Both the position numbers and the translations under genes were made by a program. A stretch of 64,000 nt of DNA from Aquatica leii (Eukaryota; Arthropoda; Insecta; Coleoptera; Lampyridae), in the NCBI GenBank assembly GCA_035610365.1, contig CM069438.1:55052837-55116836 (forward strand), in the 5' to 3' direction. Under the pieces are notes generated by a model. The model saw only the letters and a program-made list of their open reading frames with translations. It was not told where the DNA came from and did no database searches. Within the stretch, counting starts at the first letter, position 1; every line of letters begins with the position of its first letter. Below are positions 34,734 to 45,000 of this stretch, piece by piece.

Positions 34734-37610
34734 AGTTATGACGTAAGAAAAGAAAGAACCAAAACATTTGCCCGGAAGAATGTGCGAGTAGGTGCTACTA
34801 GACAAGAAAAGTGAGCGAGATAATGTGAATGAGACTGTTATAACCAGAAATTTAGAAGATCTAAGAAACTGGAGAGAGAACCCGATGACTCTAGAAACAA
34901 TGAATATGGTTTTGACATACCAACAAAAAAGACCAAAACATCTACCCGGAAGAACGTGCTAGTAGGTGCTACCAGACAAGAAAAAGTGAGCGAGGTTAAA
35001 TTTGAAAAATCTAAGAAACTGAAGACAGGACCTAGTGTAGACTCTAGGAACAATAAATATAGTTTTGATGTAAGTAAAGAAAGAACCAAAACATCTGCCC
35101 GGAAGAATGTGCGAGTTGGTGCAACAGACAAAAAAAATTAGCGAGTGATGTGAATGAAACTGTTATAACTAAAAATTTAGAAGATCTAACAAACTGGAGA
35201 GAGAAACCCGATGTAGACTCTAGAAACAATGAATATAGTTTTGACCTACCAACAAAAAGGACCAAAACATCTACCCGGAAGAATGTGCGAGTAGGTGCTA
35301 CTAACAAGAAAAGTGACCGAGGTAATGTGAATGAAACTGTTATAACCAGAATTTTAGAAGATCTAAGAAACTAGAGAGAGAACCCGATGACACTAGAAAC
35401 AATGAATATGGTTTTGACCTACCAACAAAAAAGACTAAAACATCTAGCCGGAAGAACGTGCTAGTGGTGCTACCAGACAAGAAAAAGTGAGCGAGGTGAT
35501 CTGAATGAATCTATTATAGTTAAAAATTTTAAAGATCTAAGAAACTGGAAACAGAACCCAGTGTAGACTCTAGGAACAATGGATATGACTATGACGTAAC
35601 TAAAGAAAGAACCAAAATATCTGCCCGGAAGAATGTGCGAGTAGGTGCTACTAGACAAGAAAAGTAAGCGAGATAATGTGAATGAAACTGTTGTAACCAG
35701 AAATTTAGAAGATCTAAGAAACTAGAGAGAGAACCCGATGACTCTAGAAATAATGAATATGGTTTTGACCTACCAACAAAAAAGACCAAAACATCTAGCC
35801 TAAAGAACGTGCTAGTAGGTGCTACCAGACAAGAAAAAGTGAGCGAAGTGATCTGAATGAATCTAATATAGTTAAAAATTTTAAAGATCTAAGAAACTGA
35901 AAACAGTACCCAGTGTAGACTCTAGGAACAATGGATATAATTTTGATGTAAGTAAAGAAAGAACCAAAACATCTGCCAGGAAGAATGTGCGAGTTGGTGC
36001 TAACAGACAAAAAAAAATTAGCGAGTGATGTGAATGAAACTTAGAAGATCTAACAAGCTGGAGAGAGAAACCCGATGTAGACTCTAGAAACAATGAATAT
36101 GGTTTTGACATACCAACAGAAAAGACCAAAACATCTACCCGGAAGAATGTGCGAGTAGGTGCTACTAACAAGAAAAGTGACCGAGATAATGTGAATGAAA
36201 CTGTTATAACGAGAATTTTAGAAGATCTAAGAAACTAGAGAGAGAACCCGATGACTCTAGAAACAATGAATATGGTTTTGACATACCAACAAAAAAGACC
36301 AAAACATCTACCCGGAAGAACGTGCTAGTAGGTGCTACCAGACAAGAAAAAGTGAGCGAGGTGATCTGAATGAATCTATTATAGTTAAAAATTTTAAAGA
36401 TCTAAGAAACTGGAAACAGAACCCAGTGTAGACTCTAGGAACAATGGATATGACTTTGACGTAACTAAAGAAAGAACCAAAACATCTGTCCGGAAGAATG
36501 TGCAAGTAGGTGCTAACAGACAAGAAAAAGTGAGCGGATGATGTGAATGAAACTGTTACAACTAGAAATTTAGATGATCTAAGAAACTGGAGAGATAACC
36601 CAGTGTAAACTCTAGAAACAATGAATATAGTTTTGACGTAACTAAAGAAAGAACCAAAACGTTTGTCGGGAGGAACGTGCGAGTAGGTGTTAACAGACAA
36701 AAAAAAGTGAGCGAGGTCATGTGAATGAATCTATTATAGTTAAAAAATTTAGAAGGTCTAAGAAACAGGAGGCAGAACCCAGTGTAGGCTCTTGGAACAA
36801 TGGATATGGTTTTGACGTAACTAAAGAAAGAACCAATACATCTGTCGGGAAGAATGTGCGAGTAGGTGCTACCAGACAAGAAAAAGTGAGCGAGTGATGT
36901 GAATGAAACTGTTATAACTAAAAATTTGAAAAATCTAAGAAACTGAAGACAGGACCTAGTGTAGACTCTAGCAACAATGGATATAGTTTTGATGTAAGTA
37001 AAGAAAGAACCAAAACATCTGCCCGGAAGAATGTGCGAGTAGGTGCTAACAGACAAAAAAAGTGAGCGAGTGATGTGAATGAAACTGTTATAACTAAAAA
37101 TTTAGAAGATCTAAGAAACTGGAGAGAGAACCCGATGTTGACTCTAGAAACAATGAATATGGTTTTGACATACCAACAGAAAAGACCAAAACATCTACCC
37201 GGAAGAATGTGCGCGTGGGTGCTAATAGACAAGGAAAAGTGAGTGAGTCGGTTGAATGAAACTACTATAGCTAGATCTAATAAACTGGATGCGGAAAGAA
37301 CGAAACCATTCGCCCGGAAGAACGTGGGAGTGAGTGCTACCAGACAATTACAAGTAAGCGAGGTGATGTGAATCAGTCTATTATAGTTAAAAATTCAGAT
37401 CTAAAAAACTGGAAACAGAATCCGGTGTAGACTCTAGAAACAATGGATATGGTTTTGACATAGCAAGAGAAAGAACCAAAACACCTGCCTGGAAGAATGT
37501 GTGTAGGTGCTACCAGACAATTAAAAGTGAGCGAGGTGATGTGAATAAGTCTATTATAGTTATAAATTGGGAAGTTCTAAGAAACTGGGGATGGAGAGGC
37601 GGAACCTGTG
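34734..37610. repeat. ~177 bp purine-rich tandem array, second block, with a ~863 bp internal duplication
   Basis: About seventeen more units of the 177 bp family follow the hAT insertion. Anchors are near 34780, 34952, 35108, 35285, 35457, 35636, 35812, 35988, 36148, 36325, 36501, 36680, 36856, 37036, 37208, 37328 and 37498. Unit variants repeat in the same order: CGTGCTAGT at 34952 and 35812, CGAGTTGGTGC at 35108 and 35988, and CTACTAACAAGAAAAGTGAC at about 35296 and 36161. Five-unit groups of about 863 bp are thus duplicated. The last units, towards 37610, are shortened and divergent. Confidence 0.87.
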
Positions 37611-39085
37611 TAGATAAGCTGTTATATATACAGTAAATAGTTACAAATTCACATTAAGCAAAATTGTTGTTTTAAACTATAAAATGTTCATAAGATGTTT
37701 GGCATTTTGCTTGCTTATGATACTTCCACCCAAGTATTCCTCCACTTCTTAGACTCTGTGACAACCAACACATACGTAAATGCAATGCTGTCTAAGGGTT
37801 GCCCTTTCTAACTACTTTTGGCTTCAAATAAAACGGATTTAAACAACGCCATATATAAACATCTCAGTGTAAGTAAATGAATTATGTGTGGGGTTACTAA
37901 AACACAAATGACACCAAGGAGAAAACCTTTTCTTATGGATTGTATGAGCTATGCAAAGTATTCTTTCTGATAGAATCTAAATATCACAACGAATTATGAT
38001 CATTGTGTTGATTTTAGAAACCAGTTGTTAAAAATCCCACACAAAAAGCGAACGCCACCGCCTAAAGCTACCTGTCATTGTACGGGTGAGTCAACTTACT
38101 TTTCGTAATTAAAAAATTGTGATCCTTCGAAAGGTGTAAGAAAACACTCATAAAAGTAGGATCGAAGCATCAGAGAACTTAAGCAAATACAAGATTCCCC
38201 CAGAAGTTGATCGTTATAATTTGAGTAGGCAAACAAACCACACCGATCAATCATGAGTAGTAAGTCCATCGACTTATTCGCTGGATTAAGTCGAGATTAC
38301 CCTAACCTTAGAATCCTCGTATGTAATTAGCAGTAACCACTCATTTCTTTTAGTTATAAGACTTTAAGCAACGACTTAGTTTTCACCTAATTAATACACA
38401 CAAAGAAAGTTTCGGTGTTGAATTTGGTCGGAATAAAGAATTAACTGGTACAGCCTTGATATGTTAAGGACTAATTGATTACGATGATTGAGAGTCGGTT
38501 CTAATTTAAAAGAATTGATTGTTTTATAGCTGCGAGTGTCGGTTTTGCAGGTTAGTATTTCCACGCCAGAGGATTTCCGTCCTGGTTCAAATTTGAACAG
38601 GTGGAAATGATAGAGAATGTAGCAGCAGAATTGTTGACCCCAGATCTATCATTCAGACGATGACTCATTAGAGCTACCACACGTTACAAAATCGGTGCGT
38701 TTGACTTTTTTGGGTTTTCGGTCGGGAACAACGAACGGGATGAAAATGTTGGTGGAATTTGAGTGAAAATAAGGCCGCAAAAGTCAAAGGTCTACCTAAT
38801 AAGGCCAAATTGTCAAATACGCGAAAGTGAACCCTAAATGCACGAACACAAAGCGTATTTATTTTAACACCCTCGGCGCTCGAACACTAAGCCCGATTAC
38901 GTTATTTTTACACACAATTCCAAGGCGACACTTCTAAAAAAACCACGAAAGAATAACTGCGAGCGCAAGAGAAAGCGGATCGCATAGGGGGTGCTATTCT
39001 CGTCGATTTTCTTACAAAAATCGCGCTTTATATCTACGCCAACGAACGCAACGTACTCTAAGTTAATAAAACGTTCAGTACTTAC
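37611..39085. other. Unassigned DNA, increasingly CpG-containing to the right
   Basis: No recognisable gene or array. From about 38700 the CpG frequency rises. If the 5'UTR exon at 39086 is real, this segment is the beginning of its first intron. Confidence 0.4.
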
Positions 39086-39240
39086 CAAATATAACCCCCT
39101 GACCACTTTAAAATCCTTCAAAATAAAACACACACCTCATATGAGCATAGTTTTACGTTTAACAAAATGGCCGAGATCCCGTACATTTACACTAAGAAGG
39201 AGCTGCGACGTACGATTTTAAAACTATTTAATGAAAGTAA
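39086..39240 (-). other. Candidate 5'UTR exon (minus strand) ending at a consensus splice donor
   Basis: On the minus strand, AGGGGGTTATATTTG is followed by GTAAGTACT, a near-ideal donor with the last exon base at 39086. There is no suitable long frame in this exon on that strand, so it would be untranslated. Its start is uncertain and placed between the promoter motifs and the YY1-like site (39164-39172). The next exon on the same strand with an acceptor and ATG is at 23769, giving a first intron of about 15.3 kb that contains both arrays. This pairing is inferred, not proven. Confidence 0.4.
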
Positions 39241-39324
39241 ACAAAGGCGTCTGAAAAGTACGTCGCAGCGTTTTACAAATAATAATGACGTCATTGGCAA
39301 GGTTGTTTTACCCGACGCATGCGC
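39164..39324 (-). promoter_or_regulatory. CpG-containing candidate promoter: NRF1-like, CRE, CCAAT and YY1-like motifs
   Basis: Going downstream on the minus strand: GCATGCGC (39317-39324, core of an NRF1 site), a CCAAT box (inverted ATTGG at 39293-39297), TGACGTCA (39286-39293, a full palindromic CRE), and GGCCATTTT (39164-39172, YY1-like and usually close to the transcription start). The cluster lies in the most CpG-rich interval of the window (about 38700-39530). No TATA box is placed for either direction. The order suits a minus-strand transcript, but NRF1 and CRE sites work in both orientations. Confidence 0.5.
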
Positions 39325-39427
39325 CACGTTTTCCATTCTTTATAACATTTCTTTTCAGTTTCGGAAATTTTCGATCAATTTAATTCGAAATAATTCATCG
39401 AATCATTTTCAGCCACTTCGACATGGC
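39167..39427 (+). CDS. Small open frame starting in the candidate promoter (doubtful)
   Basis: The plus strand has ATG at 39167 in a good context (ACAAAATGGCC) and reads MAEIPYIYTKKELRRTILKL onward for 86 codons. The first ~40 codons are plausible protein, with charged and aliphatic residues as in an amphipathic helix. The later part (FSILYNISFQFRKF) looks like translated AT-rich DNA. I recognise no domain. The ATG coincides with a YY1-like motif, and CRE and NRF1-like sites lie downstream of it, so it could simply be promoter sequence. If real, it would make the promoter bidirectional. Confidence 0.18.
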
Positions 39428-39939
39428 TAATAACAAAACGCGTCCGTAACGAGTAAAGTTGAATTAAAAATCGCTTCAAATTTCACTTCAGCGCCCTCTC
39501 TTCGCCGTAAACGCAACCATAACTTTTCCGAGGAAAATATAAATTTATCTGTTATGTAATGATTTCCTTTCACTCTTATTAAATAACTTCATTATAGCAT
39601 CGTTATATTAATGCATTTAATTTTGAAAATTTTGTTTTCTGCGTATCAACTTTGTTACTTCATTTTTGTCTAATTAAGAAATTTTTTTTTTGTTAAAATA
39701 TAGAAATACATAAATTGGGTAATTTACTATAAATCCTTGGATTTTTTTGTCTTAAGTTATCAAAATAATGACAATTTTTGTTGGTTTATTCTGCACTGAA
39801 AGCTCCACGTGGACAAAAGTGGTTATCACTGACATTGCCAATATTACTTTTTACGTGGCCATGAATTACTCAACAATAGTAAAACAAATAAAAATTTTGT
39901 AGCTTCTGTTTCTCAGTTTATAGTAGTTGTCGTGTCTAA
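39428..39939. other. AT-rich DNA without recognisable feature
   Basis: The CpG-containing zone ends at about 39530, and the rest is A/T-rich with poly-T runs. No gene is seen. Confidence 0.4.
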
Positions 39940-40410
39940 ACCTGATTCCGAACTAAAGACAACAGGCGAGACACAGATTTAAAAAATATAAAGTTCTAAA
40001 CACAACAGCTACGTTACGTGTTTAACACGTAATAAATTACGTAAAATATACGTACAAGATTACGTACATATACACTTACGTGTAGCGTATGTATAATTTA
40101 CATGAACAATTAGTTTATTTATTCGTATAATTAAAAAAAGATGTCATGCTGCTTACGTATAAATAACCCACCTCATACGTATTAAAGAAGAATGTTACGT
40201 ACTAATTACGTAAGAATAGTGACGTGTAGAAAATTGGAAAAACATTTGGCGTACTATTTCAGGATTTTTAAGTTAAGAAAAAATACCTCACATCGACGTA
40301 TTTTTTACGTATGCTCATTACTTGACATGGTACTAAACGCTTAAGTCTTAAGAAAGCGTTAAGAAAAGTGCACACATAGTTATCTCGTCAACTCGATCAA
40401 GTGCTTAATC
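39940..40410. repeat. TACGTA/TTACGTAA-rich block, copy 1 of a local duplication
   Basis: ACGTAA, TACGTA and TTACGTAA words are densely repeated. The right part (TTACGTACTAATTACGTAAG, then GTGACGTGTAG, AAAAATACCT, GACGTAT, TACTAAACGC, AAGCGTTAA) recurs in the same order at 40988-41160. The duplicated unit continues beyond the PLE insertion: GTGCTTAATCGTCTT at 40646, followed by a TTTTTTACAG acceptor-like end at 40694. Confidence 0.65.
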
Positions 40411-40655
40411 TAATAGCGAAGGCTTCTACAGTCGGAATCTATACTAACATTAGAATGTCTTCCGGGTTTGGACCGTGTCATAGTTGTTGCAACCGAAGCT
40501 GCCAACGTTTTGCCCACTTTCGTAAGGGGCGATTTATCTCGCGCCCTGATGTAGCCCCTTACGAAAGTGGACGGAAACGTTGGCAGCTTCGGTTGCAACA
40601 ACTATGACACGGTCCAAACCCGGAAGACATTCTAATGTTAGTAAAGTGCTTAATC
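40399..40655. mobile_element. Inverted pair of PLE terminal repeats flanked by a 12 bp target-site duplication
   Basis: The arms 40444-40530 and 40554-40641 are inverted copies of the PLE terminal repeat, differing only around the GTTTTGCCCAC / GTGGACGGAAAC positions. They are separated by a 23 bp spacer. The left arm runs on to 40411 with the true PLE 3' end, matching TATAGATTCCGGCCGTGGAA and GCCTTCGCTATTA at 11835-11870. AAGTGCTTAATC flanks the insertion on both sides (40399-40410 and 40644-40655). No coding sequence remains. A hammerhead-like core sits at the spacer edge on the + strand: CTGATGT (40546-40552) and GAAAC (40574-40578), with one altered core base. Confidence 0.85.
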
Positions 40656-40984
40656 GTCTTTGTCTTCGATAGGACTAATGCGTATTTTTTACAGGGATCT
40701 TAAGCCAGATCCAAAGCTACGCATTGCGTTTACAACTAAAACTTCAGTTCCAGTTCGATAGAAAAAAACACAGCGTTTCTTGGGTTACTAAATTGTTTCT
40801 ATATGTTCTGGTTGACCAAAGGAACTGTAACCAAACCGTTACACAGTAAATGAAAAAAACGCAATTGTGTTATGCAAACGTCTTTTATCGGTCATATTTT
40901 GATACCAGTATTCCAATCGTGCTTATCGTGCATCTCTGATGGAAGTGAGTCACTGGTGGCTTACTGTAGCTAAATTAGAAAAAA
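40656..40984. other. Sequence between the duplicated blocks, with an exon-like start
   Basis: TATTTTTTACAG at about 40684-40695 precedes a short frame reading DLKPDPKLRIAFTTKTSVPV and then a stop. It parallels the acceptor-like site and frame in the second copy at 41237. No known domain. Confidence 0.3.
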
Positions 40985-41236
40985 AATATTACGTATTAAT
41001 TACGTAAAAGTACTGACGTGTAAAACTTATTCGTAAAACGTACGTATCTTATTGTATGGTATTTACGTAATCTACGAAAAAATACCTAAAACTGACGTAT
41101 GCTTCTTACTCAATATAATACCAAACGTCTAAGACAAGAGTAAGCGTTAAAAGGAGCAGTGCACTGTTACAGATAAACTCATTGATTCAATGAAATGCTT
41201 AACCGTCTTCGATCGTATGTATGCGTTTTTTACAGG
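40985..41236. repeat. TACGTA-rich block, copy 2 of the local duplication (empty PLE site)
   Basis: The order of words matches 40190-40410, and the block continues through TGAAATGCTTAACCGTCTTC at about 41189-41208 without the PLE insert. This copy therefore shows the pre-insertion state of the site at 40399-40655. It ends with GCGTTTTTTACAG at 41236, an acceptor-like sequence. Confidence 0.6.
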
Positions 41237-41407
41237 CGAAGTCAAGTTCTTAAGCCTTCACTTAAGAGAACTCCGTATGTTTTTACAAATGGAATTAAAC
41301 AACAAAATAATAAAATGCTTATTTACGACACACCTTCAGTTAGAGTTGGTGCCGTTTTGTACTATCGAAACGCTGATGAAAGAAGAAGGAATTATGGTGT
41401 CGTTTAA
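41237..41407 (+). CDS. Exon-like open frame of unknown function
   Basis: After the acceptor-like GTTTTTTACAG, the frame reads SQVLKPSLKRTPYVFTNG, IKQQNNKMLIYDTPSVRVG and AVLYYRNADERRRNYGVV, then a stop. The composition (charged residues, Tyr, Pro) is less AT-driven than chance frames nearby, and the LKP...FT...TPSVRV pattern is echoed in the shorter copy at 40698. An overlapping frame (41190-41504, 104 codons) covers the same DNA, so the true reading frame is uncertain. I recognise no family. It may be a terminal exon, a decayed transposon, or chance. Confidence 0.2.
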   Translation, partial: RSQVLKPSLKRTPYVFTNGIKQQNNKMLIYDTPSVRVGAVLYYRNADERRRNYGVV

Positions 41408-41504
41408 AACAGTTTTCACACGCCGACGCCTTAAGTCGATTTTTCTCGTTGGTATCACAAGTCACTGCGACCGATTTGGCGATAATATTTTAGGTTGCGT
41501 ATGA

Positions 41505-42075
41505 TGGGAAACTTCTAGTAGGTGCAATTGACAAAGACTTGTCAGCGTTATAAGCACATTCTAAGGTTATCCCAATTACGTTTTATTGACGTTAGAATTA
41601 CGTAAGAAATGTCATTAAGACGTGTCAAAGTCGTCATATGACGTCAGTGTGCTGCTTAGGTACTTACTCTATAGAACTCCAACGATCGCTTCATCATTCC
41701 ACATAGCACAAGAACATTCTATGAATGTCCTAAGGATGTACATTATCAGTACTTAGTTCATCCGCTAGACGTCTATTACGAAATCTGTAAAATCTCATAA
41801 TCGTACATATGATGTCCTTTTGTCACAAAAATAGACATCTGCTGGACACCGCGTACAGAGTTCTCTTATATGTCCATCGGAAAAAGTTTTGTTTGGAAAG
41901 GACAACTACCGGATGTAATTTAACGGTAATCTATAACACGATGATTGGTGCTATATGTGGTCAAGTCGAAAATTCATTCTTAATTCATTACATTTTCCCA
42001 TCCGACTGACTCAAAGAAAAGCAAACGCTCGAATTAGTAACGAAATCGATGAGTGCGATACATATTCAGTAGCTG
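41505..42075. other. Unassigned DNA next to the satellite edge
   Basis: A few more TTACGTAA and TGACGT words occur near 41575-41645. A 66-codon frame at 41809-42009 has no recognisable motif. No RNA gene is visible. Confidence 0.4.
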
Positions 42076-45000
42076 TGTGTATTTTGAACTGAAATATTTT
42101 TCTAAAATTTAAATTTACAACGAAGATTACACTTTATGAAGTTGAGTTAAGTATTTACTAAAAAATTAAAGTTTTTAGGATTTTTAGTACATTCTCTAAT
42201 TTGCTTCAAACTTTAAACAACAACAAAAAATGTATCACAAATATTTATTTTAATTCAGTGTATTAACAATTGGATTTAACAATTTCAATTAAATTCTGTA
42301 ATTTAAATCATTTTTATCAAATAATTATTTTTTAAATTTAGTCGCCATCTGTGTATTAAGTAACTCAACTAAACTAGAAAAAAATAATTTTTTAACTGGT
42401 GAATGGTGGCCGAACTAAACGCACCTATAAAGTTCCTTATTCATCTGCTTAGATGGCAGCAATAAAAAGAAATTTAAAATTTTATTAATGTAGCTTTTTA
42501 AATTACAATTATAGGTCCTAAATTGTATATTTTTAATTGAAATATGTTTCTAATAATCAAATTTACTGAGAACTGAAATCACACTGTGTGTAGTTGAGTT
42601 TAATATTTACTAAAAATTTAAAGTTTTTACGATTTTTAGTACGCTCTCTGATTTTCTTCAAAGTTTAAACAACAACAAAAAACAGATAACAATTATTTGT
42701 TTTAATTTAATGTCTTAACAGTTGGATTTAACAATTACAATTAAATTCTGTGTTTTAAATCACTTTTTTGTAAATTATATTTTTTTTTTAATTTTGTTCG
42801 CCATCTGTCTTATAGTTTTTGAACTAAATAATAATCTATTAATTTTTCGACTGGTGAATAGTGGCTGAACTAAACGCGACTATAAAGTTCTTGATTCATC
42901 TGCTTAGATGGCAGCACCCAAAAGAAATTTAAAATTTCATTAATGTAGCTTTTTAAATTACAATTAAGGGTACTAAATTGTATATTTTTAATTGAAATAT
43001 GTTTCTAGACATCAAATTTACAACTGAAAACACACTGTATGTAGTTTGAGTTCAATATTTACTGAAAATTTAAAGTTTTTACGATTTTTAGTACGTTCTC
43101 TGATTTTCTTCAAAGTTTAAACAACAACAAAAACAGATAACAATTATTTGTTTTAATTTAATGTCTTAACAGTTGGATTTAACAATTACAATTAAATTCT
43201 GTGTTTTAAATCACTTTTTTGTAAATTATATTTTTTTAAAATTTTGTTCGCCATCTGTCTTATAGTTTCTGAACTAAATAATAATCTATTAATTTTTCGA
43301 CTGGTGAATAGTGGCTGAACTAAACGCGATCATAAAGTTCTTAATTCATCTGCTTAGATGGCAGCACCCAAAAGAAATTTAAAATTTCATTAATGTTGCT
43401 TTTTAAATTACAATTAAGGGTACTAAATTGTATATTTTTCATTGAAATATGTTTCTAGACATCAAATTTACAACTGAGATCACACTGTATGTAGTTTGAG
43501 TTCAATATTTACTGAAAATTTAAAGTTTTTACGATTTTTAGTACGTTCTCTGATTTTCTTCAAAGTTTAAACAACAACAAAAACAGATAACAATTATTTG
43601 TTTTAATTTAATGTCTTAACAGTTGGATTTAACAATTACAATTAAATTCTGTGTTTTAAATCACTTTTATATATTAAACTTTTTTTAACTTTTGTTCGCC
43701 ATCTGTCTTATAGTTTCTGAACTAAATAATAATCTATTAATTTTTCGACTGGTGAATAGTGGCTGAACTAAACGCGATCATAAAGTTCTTAATTCATCTG
43801 CTTAGATGGCAGCACCCAAAAGAAATTTAAAATTTCATTAATGTTGCTTTTTAAATTACAATTAAGGGTACTAAATTGTATATTTTTCATTGAAATATGT
43901 TTCTAGACATCAAATTTACAACTGAGATCACACTGTATGTAGTTTGAGTTCAATATTTACTGAAAATTTAAAGTTTTTACGATTTTTAGTACGTTCTCTG
44001 ATTTTCTTCAAAGTTTAAACAACAACAAAAAACAGATAACAATTATTTGTTTTAATTTAATGTCTTAACAGTTGGATTTAACAATTACAATTAAATTCTG
44101 TGTTTTAAATCACTTTTTTGTAAATTATATTTTTTTAAAATTTTGTTCGCCATCTGTCTTATAGTTTCTGAACTAAATAATAATCTATTAATTTTTCGAC
44201 TGGTGAATAGTGGCTGAACTAAACGCGATCATAAAGTTCTTAATTCATCTGCTTAGATGGCAGCACCCAAAAGAAATTTAAAATTTCATTAATGTTGCTT
44301 TTTAAATTACAATTAAGGGTACTAAATTGTATATTTTTCATTGAAATATGTTTCTAGACATCAAATTTACAACTGAGATCACACTGTATGTAGTTTGAGT
44401 TCAATATTTACTGAAAATTTAAAGTTTTTACGATTTTTAGTACGTTCTCTGATTTTCTTCAAAGTTTAAACAACAACAAAAAACAGATAACAATTATTTG
44501 TTTTAATTTAGAGTATTAACAGTTGGATTTAACAATTACAATTAAATTCTGTGTTTTAAATCACTTTTTTGTAAATTATATTTTTTTAAAATTTTGTTCG
44601 CCATCTGTCTTATAGTTTCTGAACTAAATAATAATCTATTAATTTTTCGACTGGTGAATAGTGGCTGAACTAAACGCGATCATAAAGTTCTTAATTCATC
44701 TGCTTAGATGGCAGCACCCAAAAGAAATTTAAAATTTCATTAATGTTGCTTTTTAAATTACAATTAAGGGTACTAAATTGTATATTTTTCATTGAAATAT
44801 GTTTCTAGACATCAAATTTACAACTGAGATCACACTGTATGTAGTTTGAGTTCAATATTTACTGAAAATTTAAAGTTTTTACGATTTTTAGTACGTTCTC
44901 TGATTTTCTTCAAAGTTTAAACAACAACAAAAAACAGATAACAATTATTTGTTTTAATTTATTGTCTTAACAGTTGGATTTAACAATTACAATTAAATTC

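Noticed and set aside
36562..37056. 164-codon minus-strand frame
   Set aside because: It spans almost three 177 bp array units. Unit length divisible by three keeps it open by chance, and neighbouring units have stops and frameshifts.
38549..38601. tRNA-like fragment (GGTTAGTATTT ... GGTTCAAAT)
   Set aside because: It has an A-box-like and B-box-like word, but no foldable anticodon arm or acceptor stem, and the apparent T-arm is explained by a local palindrome.
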